Shown here in pieces: positions 34,397-41,839 of a stretch of 64,000 bases of DNA. Source of the DNA: UBA2336 sp049306095. Its GTDB lineage: Bacteria > Bacteroidota > Bacteroidia > Cytophagales > Cyclobacteriaceae. Made by a program: the position numbers and the translations under genes. Every line of letters starts with the position of its first letter. Position 1 is the stretch's first letter. The stretch lies in assembly GCA_049306095.1 (NCBI GenBank), contig JBAQPU010000030.1:62001-126000 (forward strand), read 5' to 3'. Under the pieces are notes generated by a model. It saw only the letters and a list, made by a program, of their open reading frames with translations, ran no database searches and was not told the DNA's origin.

Positions 34397-35662
34397 TTAG
34401 CCTTTTCCGATCTTATGACCTCTTGATGCAAAGAAGAGAATGAAAAGGTAGCATGGCAGCATGATGGCAAAAAATGTCCATTGAAAATCATAGTCATCTT
34501 TTAAGCTGGCAAAAATTTTGGGAATAACAGCGCCACCGGCAATACCCATAATAATTAACGCTGAACCACGTTCGGTAAACTTTCCTAATCCTTCAATGGC
34601 TAATGGCCAAATGGCAGGCCACATTAGCGCATTGGCAAGACCTAACGCTGCAACAAAACCAACCGAAATATACCCGGTTGTAAACAAAGCGGCACACGTA
34701 AATAAAATTCCTAAAATGGCCGAAGCTTTCAGTGCGGTTTGTTGCGAAATGATTTTGGGGATTGAAAACAGTCCTACCACGTAGCCAACCAGCATGGCTA
34801 TCAGGGTAAATGAAGTAAAATATTTTGTCTCATCTGAAGAAATGTTAAATCCCTTTCCGTAGGTACCAATGGCATCGCCTGCCATCACTTCAACGCCCAC
34901 ATAAACAAAAATGCAAAAGGCGCCCAGCAGCAGGTAGGGGAACTGAAAAATACTTGTTCTGTTCTTTGACGAGGAGCCAATTTGTTCAACATTAACTTCC
35001 GAGGCTTTGATTTCCGGCAGGGCCGATCTCATGATCCAGATTGCCAGCAAAGCCAAAATGCCTGCCATTATCAGGTAAGGAACATAAATAGTGGAAGCAA
35101 ACTCTGTAAGAATTTGATCTTTCACGTCAGGGGCTGCCTGGTTAACACGTTCTTCAAGTTTAGCGATATCTTTCAACACAAATGCGCTCAGCACGATGGG
35201 GCTGAGGATGCCTGCCACCTTATTACAAATGCCCATGATGCTGATGCGTTGCGCAGCACTTTCAATGGGGCCAATAATACTGATGTAAGGGTTAGAAGCT
35301 GTTTGAAGAATAGAAAGGCCTGAACCTATAATAAATAATCCAATCAAGGATGCTGTGTAATCGCGATGAGTGGCAAACTGTCCAAACACAAATGTTCCAA
35401 TAGCCATTACAAAAAGCCCGAGAGCCATTCCCTTTTTCATTCCTGTTTTTTCCAATATCCACGATGAAGGGAGTGCCAGAAAAAAATAGGCCATGTAAAA
35501 TGCGGTAGTAACTAGGAATGCCTTTGAATCAGTATCAAGGGAAAATGCCAGCTTAACATATGTAATAAGCGGCCCATTGAGCCACGTAACAAAACCAAAA
35601 ATGAAAAAGAGTATGCCAATGATAACAATTGAGTAAGTGTATTGATTAGAGTTGCGGTTCAT
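34397..35662 (-). CDS. fucP: FucP-family sugar MFS transporter
   Basis: 421 residues from ATG 35662; the longer frame to 35728 overlaps the divergent gene and lacks family sequence. Twelve membrane helices are expected. FGFVTWLNGPLITYVKLAF at the N-terminus and TASNPYISIIGP fit the fucose:H+ symporter family. Members take up fucose, glucose, galactose or N-acetyl sugars; the substrate cannot be told. No fucose catabolic gene is nearby. The divergent gene encodes a sugar-nucleotidyltransferase-like protein, which could link uptake to activation (inference). Confidence 0.85.
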   Translation of the reverse strand: MNRNSNQYTYSIVIIGILFFIFGFVTWLNGPLITYVKLAFSLDTDSKAFLVTTAFYMAYFFLALPSSWILEKTGMKKGMALGLFVMAIGTFVFGQFATHRDYTASLIGLFIIGSGLSILQTASNPYISIIGPIESAAQRISIMGICNKVAGILSPIVLSAFVLKDIAKLEERVNQAAPDVKDQILTEFASTIYVPYLIMAGILALLAIWIMRSALPEIKASEVNVEQIGSSSKNRTSIFQFPYLLLGAFCIFVYVGVEVMAGDAIGTYGKGFNISSDETKYFTSFTLIAMLVGYVVGLFSIPKIISQQTALKASAILGILFTCAALFTTGYISVGFVAALGLANALMWPAIWPLAIEGLGKFTERGSALIIMGIAGGAVIPKIFASLKDDYDFQWTFFAIMLPCYLFILFFASRGHKIGKG

Positions 35663-35703
35663 AAGTATGATGGTTAACTTTCGATCACTAAAACAAGGCA
35701 TAA

Positions 35704-36609
35704 ATGAGCAACAAAAAAAATCTGACATTATTGGTGCTGGCAGCCGGCATGGGCAGTCGCTATGGTGGAATCAAGCAAATTGACGGATTTGGCCCTGGTG
35801 GAGAGACGATTATGGACTATTCGCTTTACGATGCCATTCGGTCGGGCTTTACTAAAGTTGTGTTCATTGTTCGCGAGGAAATAAAGGAAACAGTGAAGGA
35901 AATATTTCTTCCACGGTTAAAAGGAAAGGTGGATGTGGAGTTTGTTGTTCAGGCGTTGGATACCGAAGTGCCAAAAGAATTCCGGAACACAGAACGAACC
36001 AAGCCGTGGGGTACTGCCCACGCGGTGTTGTGTGCTAGGCACGTCATTCATGAACCTTTTGCGGTAATCAATGCCGATGATTTTTATGGGCGTGCGGCAT
36101 TTGAGTCAATTGCTAAATTTTTTACGGGAGATACCGGTGGAGCGCATGCTATGGTGGGATACACACTAAAAAATGTGCTTTCTGAAAACGGGAGTGTTTC
36201 CCGGGGGTGTGGCGAAACAGATGCGAATGGATATTTAAAGTCGGTAGTTGAACGAACCACCATTGTGAAAGAAAATGGCAAAATCATATCCAAAGAAAAA
36301 GATGGTGATCTTGAATTAAGTCCTGAAACACCCACTTCAATGAACTTCTGGGGATTTCATCCGGCTATTTTCGCGCTGATTGAAAAATTCTTTATCGAGT
36401 TCTTAAAAGAGAATGGACAGAACCCAAAGGCTGAATTTTTTATCCCGATCATCGGAAACCAAATGATTAAACAGGGATTGGGAAAAGTGAAAATTATTGG
36501 CGGAGGAGATATTTGGTTTGGGGTTACCTACAAGGAAGATAAGGACGAGGTATCGGGAAAGATAAATGGTCTGGTTAATAGGGGAGAGTACCCGAAAAAG
36601 TTGTGGTAA
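35704..36609 (+). CDS. sugar-phosphate nucleotidyltransferase-like protein
   Basis: 301 residues. The GT-A-like nucleotidyltransferase fold starts with LLVLAAGMGSRYGGIKQ (nucleotide-binding loop with Arg and Lys), then GPGGETIMDYSLYDAI. VINADDFYG supplies the metal-binding Asp. It would transfer NMP to a sugar phosphate or related alcohol phosphate. The full substrate-specific features of RmlA or GalU are not visible, and it is shorter than GlmU. It is divergent from the FucP-like transporter, and its 3' end meets ndk convergently across a period-7 element. Confidence 0.75.
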   Translation: MSNKKNLTLLVLAAGMGSRYGGIKQIDGFGPGGETIMDYSLYDAIRSGFTKVVFIVREEIKETVKEIFLPRLKGKVDVEFVVQALDTEVPKEFRNTERTKPWGTAHAVLCARHVIHEPFAVINADDFYGRAAFESIAKFFTGDTGGAHAMVGYTLKNVLSENGSVSRGCGETDANGYLKSVVERTTIVKENGKIISKEKDGDLELSPETPTSMNFWGFHPAIFALIEKFFIEFLKENGQNPKAEFFIPIIGNQMIKQGLGKVKIIGGGDIWFGVTYKEDKDEVSGKINGLVNRGEYPKKLW

Positions 36610-36700
36610 GGACGTTTAGGATTTAGGGTTCAAAGTTCACCGTTAAGATTTTGTTCTAAAACCTAACGCTGAACCATGAACCAGAAATTTTAAACTTAGA
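36610..36700. repeat. period-7 palindromic element between nucleotidyltransferase and ndk (GGGTTCA / TGAACC words)
   Basis: About thirteen heptamers: TAGGATT, TAGGGTT, CAAAGTT, CACCGTT on the left and AAACCTA, ACGCTGA, ACCATGA, ACCAGAA on the right. It begins at the stop codon of the nucleotidyltransferase and includes the ndk stop (36696-36698). It shares the GGTTCA-type word with the elements at 48339 and 55390. Confidence 0.7.
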
Positions 36701-37118
36701 ATTGTTCCGTCTTCGCAAAGAAGAAACTTCCCTCAATCTCCGCATTCGCATCACTGTCTGATCCGTGAATGGCATTGGCCTCAATTGATTTTGCAAATAA
36801 ATTACGAATGGTTCCCGGGGCGGCTTTGGCTGGATCGGTTGCCCCAATCAGCTTACGGAAATCTTCAACAGCATTATCCTTTTCTAAAATCATAGGCACA
36901 ATAGAGCCTGACGACATATAGGCAGTAAGATCATTATAGAAAGGGCGTTCCTTGTGAATGGCATAAAACTGACCGGCACGTTCTTTTGTCAATTGGGTTT
37001 TCTTCATTGCCACAATGCGAAACCCGGCCTCTTCAATCATTTTGGTAATTGCACCGGTGTTACCTGCGCCCACAGCGTCAGGCTTAATCATGGTAAAAGT
37101 TCTGTTAGTAGTAGCCAT
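36696..37118 (-). CDS. ndk: nucleoside-diphosphate kinase
   Basis: 140 residues from ATG 37118, the standard Ndk length; the frame extends further upstream to 37202 but overlaps the -7 box. It moves the gamma-phosphate between NTPs and NDPs. FTMIKPDAV opens the fold, and the phospho-His lies in NAIHGSDSDANAEIE. All family hallmarks are present. Its stop codon is inside a period-7 element. It is divergent from nrnA, and this neighbourhood is common in Bacteroidota. Confidence 0.96.
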   Translation of the reverse strand: MATTNRTFTMIKPDAVGAGNTGAITKMIEEAGFRIVAMKKTQLTKERAGQFYAIHKERPFYNDLTAYMSSGSIVPMILEKDNAVEDFRKLIGATDPAKAAPGTIRNLFAKSIEANAIHGSDSDANAEIEGSFFFAKTEQF

Positions 37119-37159
37119 TGATGTATTGGATTTGAATCTAAAATCTTCGAATTCGGGCG

Positions 37160-37167
37160 CAAAAATA
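37160..37167 (-). promoter_or_regulatory. -7 box (TAnnTTTG) of ndk
   Basis: TATTTTTG on the minus strand, 42 nt upstream of the ndk ATG; a full match to the -7 consensus. Confidence 0.55.
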
Positions 37168-37238
37168 GTGTTTCTATTCATTATTCCATTAAAATCTTGC
37201 AATCAATCCCATAATCTTAAAATCCTGAAAATCCTGAT

Positions 37239-37246
37239 TATTTTTG
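37239..37246 (+). promoter_or_regulatory. -7 box (TAnnTTTG) of the nrnA-rdgB-udk run
   Basis: TATTTTTG, 18 nt before the nrnA ATG. Just upstream (37200-37237) is a short word repeat (AATCCTGA, AATCCTG). Confidence 0.55.
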
Positions 37247-37264
37247 CCCCTTCAAAAACTGCCC

Positions 37265-38278
37265 ATGCAGAATATCCAGGCATTTAAGGATTTTATGAGT
37301 CAGCCCCGGCAAGTGGTGATTGTGACTCATCATAAGCCCGATGCGGATGCGCTGGGTTCTTCACTGGGTATGGCCGGATACCTGAAAAAGAAGGGTCATT
37401 CGGTTCAGGTTATTACGCCCAGCGACTATCCTGAGTTTTTACACTGGATGCCCGGTAATGAGGATGTGCTGGTATTTGAAAAAAGTAAAGAGGCTCTGAT
37501 TTCAGCATCTATTGCAAGGGCTGAAATCATCTTTTGCCTCGATTTTTCCGGACTAAGCAGAATTCAGGATTTAACAGAGATGGTTCGCAAGGCAAAGGGG
37601 AAAAAGGTCATGATTGACCATCACCTGGAGCCGGAAAATTTTGCTGACTTTGTTCAATGGGACGCCACCGCAGCTTCTACCGCAGGGCTTGTTTATAAGC
37701 TGATTATTGAATTAAACGATCAGCATGAAATCGACAAAGACATTGCCAATTGCCTGTATGCCGGACTGATGACCGATACCGGTGGCTTCCGGCATTCAAA
37801 CACCCGGCATGAAGAATTTTTGATTGCCTCGGAATTGGTAAGGCTTGGAGCGAACCCAACCATGGTTTCGAAATATATTTACGATACAAACTCGATTGAC
37901 CGCTTGCGCCTCATGGGATTTGTATTGAGTGAAAAATTGAAAGTCCTGCCGGAGTACCATACTGCTTACATGACCTTGTCGGCAGAGGAGTTGAAGAAGT
38001 TCGGATCACAAACAGGCGATACCGAGGGCTTTGTAAACTACGGCCTCTCCATTAAAGGAATTCGCCTTTCAGTGATGATTTATGAGCGCAAGGATAGTAT
38101 CAAGTTATCACTGCGGTCGCTTGGCAATTTTTCAGTCAACGAAATGGCGCGTAAATATTTTCAGGGAGGCGGACATAAAAATGCCTCGGGCGGTACCTCC
38201 GACCTGTCGCTTGAGGAGACCTTGAAAAAACTTCTGAGCATTTTACCTGAGTATAAAAATCAATTAACTAACGAATAA
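37265..38278 (+). CDS. nrnA: DHH/DHHA1 phosphoesterase, NrnA-type oligoribonuclease/pAp phosphatase
   Basis: 337 residues from ATG 37265. The DHH domain has VTHHKPDADALGSS (metal site), then IFCLDFSG, then the name-giving IDHHLEPENFA and LMTDTGGFRHSNT. The DHHA1 domain ends with GGGHKNASGG. It degrades nanoRNA (2-5 nt) and dephosphorylates 3'-phosphoadenosine 5'-phosphate. It is the first gene of a run continuing with two FKBP lipoproteins 8 nt downstream. In gliding Bacteroidota the FKBP protein GldI is often encoded beside such a gene. Confidence 0.9.
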   Translation: MQNIQAFKDFMSQPRQVVIVTHHKPDADALGSSLGMAGYLKKKGHSVQVITPSDYPEFLHWMPGNEDVLVFEKSKEALISASIARAEIIFCLDFSGLSRIQDLTEMVRKAKGKKVMIDHHLEPENFADFVQWDATAASTAGLVYKLIIELNDQHEIDKDIANCLYAGLMTDTGGFRHSNTRHEEFLIASELVRLGANPTMVSKYIYDTNSIDRLRLMGFVLSEKLKVLPEYHTAYMTLSAEELKKFGSQTGDTEGFVNYGLSIKGIRLSVMIYERKDSIKLSLRSLGNFSVNEMARKYFQGGGHKNASGGTSDLSLEETLKKLLSILPEYKNQLTNE

Positions 38279-38286
38279 CTATAACT

Positions 38287-39189
38287 ATGAAAATTACGAA
38301 TGTGCTGGTGGGATTGTTAGCGCTGCTGTGTGTGGCCTGTAATCAGTCAGAGAAAGAAACGCCAAATGGCTTTAAATTTAACGTTCTAAAAGCTGGAGAT
38401 GGAAAAGTGGGTAAGCCGGGGCAAATTCTTGTTCTGGATTTCCAAATGAAAGATTCTAAAGATTCGGTTTGGAGCGACACCTATCGCGATGGAATGCCAA
38501 TCCCTGCCATGATTAATGACAGCGCTCAACTGGCAACTGAACCCGGCATGATGCAGGTATTGCGCATGATTTCAAAAGGCGACAGTATTTCGTTCTCCCT
38601 GCCCTTAAAGGAATTACTTGGTGGCCGGCCACCGTTGCCGGGAATGGATTCTACGTTAACGATTTATTACCACCTGGCTGTTCGCGATTTGATGGATCGC
38701 CAGCAGTATGAGGAGTTTCAAATGAAATTGGTGAAAGAAAGATCGGCTGAGCAATTAGCGAAAGATGTTGCCGCGATTGATGCCTATCTAGCAGAGAAAA
38801 AGATAACGGCAGAAAAAACGGAGGCCGGTGTACGGTATGTGATCACAAAACCCGGAATCGGTGAAAATGGAAAATCAGGGCAATCAGTGAAAGTTATTTA
38901 TTACGGTTACATGCTGGATGGAACCCCCTTTGACAGTAACAACAAAACGGTAGCTCAGGAAAAAGGCTTTTATAATGCTGCCCGTGAACCGTATGCTCCA
39001 TACGATGTAATTATTGATCAGAGCCAGGTAATACAAGGGTGGCACGATGCGTTAAAGGTGATGAACAAGGGATCAAAGGCAACGGTTTACATTCCTTCTA
39101 CTTTGGCTTACGGACCCCAGCAAAGAAGCGAGGTGATTAAACCCAATTCAATTCTGGTGTTTGATTTGGAAGTGGTGGATCTAAAATAA
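38287..39189 (+). CDS. FKBP-type peptidyl-prolyl isomerase lipoprotein (GldI-like)
   Basis: 300 residues. A lipoprotein signal (LLALLCVACNQ) gives a Cys18 anchor. Two FKBP-like halves follow, about 28-135 and 150-300; the second is the better match (VKVIYYGYMLDGTPFDSN ... QVIQGWHDALKVMNKGSKATVYIPSTLAYG ... ILVFDLEVVDLK). The isomerase would help fold envelope proteins in the periplasm. Position next to nrnA and the presence of gldH in the window suggest a GldI-related role in gliding, but this is not certain because the family is large. It is tightly spaced with the next FKBP gene (5 nt). Confidence 0.85.
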   Translation: MKITNVLVGLLALLCVACNQSEKETPNGFKFNVLKAGDGKVGKPGQILVLDFQMKDSKDSVWSDTYRDGMPIPAMINDSAQLATEPGMMQVLRMISKGDSISFSLPLKELLGGRPPLPGMDSTLTIYYHLAVRDLMDRQQYEEFQMKLVKERSAEQLAKDVAAIDAYLAEKKITAEKTEAGVRYVITKPGIGENGKSGQSVKVIYYGYMLDGTPFDSNNKTVAQEKGFYNAAREPYAPYDVIIDQSQVIQGWHDALKVMNKGSKATVYIPSTLAYGPQQRSEVIKPNSILVFDLEVVDLK

Positions 39190-39194
39190 AGAGT

Positions 39195-40094
39195 ATGAAA
39201 AAATTAGTGGTGTTTGGTGCGTTCATGTTGATGTTCACGTTCTCATCGTGTCTTAAAGAAGACAATGGACCTGACACAGGAGCGCAACTCGAAAAGGAGA
39301 TTAAAGCAATTGATGATTACCTCACGGCAAATCCCGGCAGTCCAACCGATATTATTGTCAAAGATGCTTCTGGTATCCGGCTGGTAATAACGGAAATGGG
39401 CACAGGTACTATTCCTCCTAATCAAGGCAATAACTTGAAAGTGGCGTATACAGGCAGGCTGTTTTCTGATGGTACTATTTTTGATTCTAACCCCTCCTAT
39501 CTGCTCAAGTTATCAGACAATATCATTAATGGTTGGAAGATTGGATTATCATTAATAACCAAAGGAACAAAAGCGAAACTTTACATTCCTTCTTACTGGG
39601 GATATGGGCCTACGGGAAATACCGGAATTCCGGCTAATGCCACCCTTGTCTTTGATTTAAATTTGATTGAGGTGGAATCTACAGCGCAACAGCAAACCAA
39701 ACTGCAAGATGACATTGCTGCTATTGATGCGTACCTTGCCACCAATAACATTACTGCTGTACAACATGGCAGCGGCATTCGTTATGTGATTACAGAGCCA
39801 GGATTGGGAGACTCACCTTCAATGTATGATCAGATAAAGGTTAATTATAAGGGATCCTTGCTTTCCAATGGAAACGTTTTTTATGATGAGCCCCTAGAGC
39901 CATCACCACAATACAGCAGTCGGTTGGTAAACTATGTTCATGGATTGATCATCGGGCTGCCACTCCTGAAAGAAGGAGGAAAAGCGAAATTTTATGTTCC
40001 ATCAGGGCTGGCCTTTGGCACAGTGGCGTATGCCGACATTCCTGCAAATTCAAACATTATTTTTGAAATAGAGCTTTTGGATGTAATCGAATGA
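39195..40094 (+). CDS. second FKBP-type peptidyl-prolyl isomerase lipoprotein
   Basis: 299 residues. Lipobox FTFSSC gives an N-terminal lipid anchor. Two FKBP domains, each preceded by a helix of the type IxAIDxYLAxN, cover about 30-155 and 165-299. The first has VAYTGRLFSDGTIFDSN and AKLYIPSYWGYGPTG; the second has VNYKGSLLSNGNVFYDE and AKFYVPSGLAFG. It is clearly a relative of the upstream gene, so this is a tandem duplication with divergence. The last 4 nt overlap the start of rdgB. Confidence 0.85.
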   Translation: MKKLVVFGAFMLMFTFSSCLKEDNGPDTGAQLEKEIKAIDDYLTANPGSPTDIIVKDASGIRLVITEMGTGTIPPNQGNNLKVAYTGRLFSDGTIFDSNPSYLLKLSDNIINGWKIGLSLITKGTKAKLYIPSYWGYGPTGNTGIPANATLVFDLNLIEVESTAQQQTKLQDDIAAIDAYLATNNITAVQHGSGIRYVITEPGLGDSPSMYDQIKVNYKGSLLSNGNVFYDEPLEPSPQYSSRLVNYVHGLIIGLPLLKEGGKAKFYVPSGLAFGTVAYADIPANSNIIFEIELLDVIE

Positions 40095-40675
40095 TCACCC
40101 TTTGTTTTGCCACCAACAATGCGAACAAAATAGAAGAAATCAGGGCCCAACTTGGGTCCTTTTTTCTGCTTCATAATCTCCAGGATGTTGGATGTTTTGA
40201 AGAACTACCCGAAACGCAGCCTACCATTGAGGGGAATTCCATCCAAAAGGCTACGTATGTATTCGGGCGCTACCATGTTGCATGCTTTGCCGATGACACC
40301 GGTCTTGAGGTAGAGACGTTGAACAATGAACCGGGTGTATTTTCTGCCCGCTATGCCGGCCCCCAAAAGAACAGTGAGGATAATATTGATCTGCTGCTTT
40401 CGAAATTAAAAGGATGTGCTAACCGCAAGGCAAGATTTAAGACGGTTATCACATTGGCAGATGTACGCGGAATGAGTACTTTCGAGGGAATTGTAAATGG
40501 GGTGATAACAACGGAAAGACGCGGTTCTTCCGGATTCGGATATGACGCTGTTTTTCAACCGGAAGGATTTGAAAAAACTTTTGCCGAAATGAGTTTAACA
40601 GAAAAAAGTAAGATCAGTCACCGTGCCCTGGCATTTCATAAGCTGATTTCCTTCCTAAAAGAAAAATACGTATGA
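40091..40675 (+). CDS. rdgB: RdgB/HAM1 non-canonical purine NTP pyrophosphatase
   Basis: 194 residues. It hydrolyses dITP, ITP and XTP to monophosphates, keeping deaminated purines out of DNA. LCFATNNANKIEEIRAQLG at the N-terminus, FADDTGLEVETLNNEPGVFSARYAG, and SSGFGYDAVFQPEG are the family motifs. The start overlaps the FKBP stop by ATGA, and the stop overlaps the udk start by ATGA, so three genes are translationally coupled. Confidence 0.95.
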   Translation: MITLCFATNNANKIEEIRAQLGSFFLLHNLQDVGCFEELPETQPTIEGNSIQKATYVFGRYHVACFADDTGLEVETLNNEPGVFSARYAGPQKNSEDNIDLLLSKLKGCANRKARFKTVITLADVRGMSTFEGIVNGVITTERRGSSGFGYDAVFQPEGFEKTFAEMSLTEKSKISHRALAFHKLISFLKEKYV

Positions 40676-41310
40676 CGTTACCGTACACCATTGGTATTAC
40701 AGGGGGGAGCGGATCAGGAAAAACCTTCTTTATTAAAAATCTGGAAAGCAGGTTTACCAGAAATGAGTTGTGTTTGATTTCACAGGATCATTATTATCAT
40801 CCGCGTGAAACACAACGGGAAGATGAACGGGGTATTAAAAATTTCGATCTCCCCGAGTCAATTGATTCAAAACAATTTCTTCAGGATATTTTGTTTTTGA
40901 AACAAGGTAATGTCCTGAAAAAACAAGAATATACCTTTAACAACCCCGGGGCAACACCCAAAACGCTTGAGTTTAAGCCCGCCCCCATCATTATTATTGA
41001 AGGCCTCTTTGTTCAGTATTTTCCCGAAATCGAAAAAGAGCTGGATCTTAAAATTTTCATCGAAGCCAAAGATTACCTAAAGCTCAGCCGGAGAATCAGG
41101 CGCGATAATGAGGAACGTGGCTATGACCTGGACGATGTCTTGTACCGATATCAGCACCATGTCATGCCCATTTACGAAACCCTTATTGGGCCACTCAAGC
41201 ACCGGGCAGATATTGTTATTCCCAACAACAGCCATTTCGAAAGAGCCCTTGACCTGCTTACCCTGGCTATCCGGGCTAAATTGGCAGGTTTTAGTGCTGC
41301 TGGTACCTGA
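40672..41310 (+). CDS. udk: uridine kinase
   Basis: 212 residues. Walker A GITGGSGSGKT (8-18) is followed by the substrate lid SQDHYYHPRE and IIIIEGLFVQYFPE. RRIRRDNEERGYD matches the uridine/phosphoribulokinase family. It phosphorylates uridine and cytidine with ATP or GTP for pyrimidine salvage. It overlaps rdgB by 4 nt and is the last gene of the tight run before the separate small gene at 41369. Confidence 0.93.
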   Translation: MTLPYTIGITGGSGSGKTFFIKNLESRFTRNELCLISQDHYYHPRETQREDERGIKNFDLPESIDSKQFLQDILFLKQGNVLKKQEYTFNNPGATPKTLEFKPAPIIIIEGLFVQYFPEIEKELDLKIFIEAKDYLKLSRRIRRDNEERGYDLDDVLYRYQHHVMPIYETLIGPLKHRADIVIPNNSHFERALDLLTLAIRAKLAGFSAAGT

Positions 41311-41351
41311 GTTTATTTTTGCCTTGCCCTTTCATTTTTTAGGTATTTCTC

Positions 41352-41359
41352 TACTTTTG
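41352..41359 (+). promoter_or_regulatory. -7 box (TAnnTTTG) before the 41369 gene
   Basis: TACTTTTG, 9 nt before the ATG. A second match, TATTTTTG, occurs at 41314-41321. Confidence 0.5.
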
Positions 41360-41368
41360 TAGGCCTTT

Positions 41369-41719
41369 ATGAAGGGTCTGTCTAAACATAGAATTCTAAC
41401 GCTTTTGGCCGGCATTGCAACGGCCGCGGTTATTGTATTTAGCCAACTCTTCTATTTCCAGGCGGCCAATTATTGTCAGGAGAAAATCAAATCGGAGCAA
41501 TCGGATCAAAAAACTGGAACATCCGAAAATTTTATTTCAATCCCGTCCAGTACCATTTCTTCCTCTACGCAAATCGTCATTAACCAGGAGCTTTCGTTTG
41601 TACTGGAAATTCTTTTTGAAGACGAATCCGCCCACGAAGGAGAAAGTCATTTTGCAATTCCAGTTCAGAAGTACTTTCAAACCTTATTCAGGTTTATAAT
41701 TTCTCCCAACGCACCTTAA
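41369..41719 (+). CDS. small membrane-anchored protein of unknown function
   Basis: 116 residues. One N-terminal membrane helix (about 10-27, LTLLAGIATAAVIVFSQLF) is followed by a short exported domain rich in Ser/Thr/Gln (SSTISSSTQIVINQ) and acidic residues. I do not recognise the family. It has its own -7 box and lies between udk and secDF. The gap to secDF is filled by a long period-7 element. The product may be a small envelope protein, or a marginal gene kept by chance; the clear -7 box supports expression. Confidence 0.6.
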   Translation: MKGLSKHRILTLLAGIATAAVIVFSQLFYFQAANYCQEKIKSEQSDQKTGTSENFISIPSSTISSSTQIVINQELSFVLEILFEDESAHEGESHFAIPVQKYFQTLFRFIISPNAP

Positions 41720-41727
41720 ATAGCCAT

Positions 41728-41839
41728 GAGTAGTGAGGTTTGAGTCTTAAGGAAGATACTTAAGACTAATGCCTATTCTCACCACTCAAGACCTAACAAT
41801 CAAAATACTCAACACTAATTCTTATTACTAACGACTACT
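41728..41839. repeat. sixteen-heptamer palindromic element abutting the secDF start
   Basis: 112 nt, all in 7-bp register, ending at the base before the secDF ATG. Words include GAGTCTT, AAGGAAG, ATACTTA, AGACTAA, ACTCAAG, ACCTAAC, ATACTCA, ACACTAA and GACTACT. Two arm sets (GAGTCTT/AAGACT-type and GAGTAGT/ACTACT-type) are nested. It occupies almost the whole gap after the stop at 41719, so any secDF 5' UTR is made of it. Confidence 0.75.
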
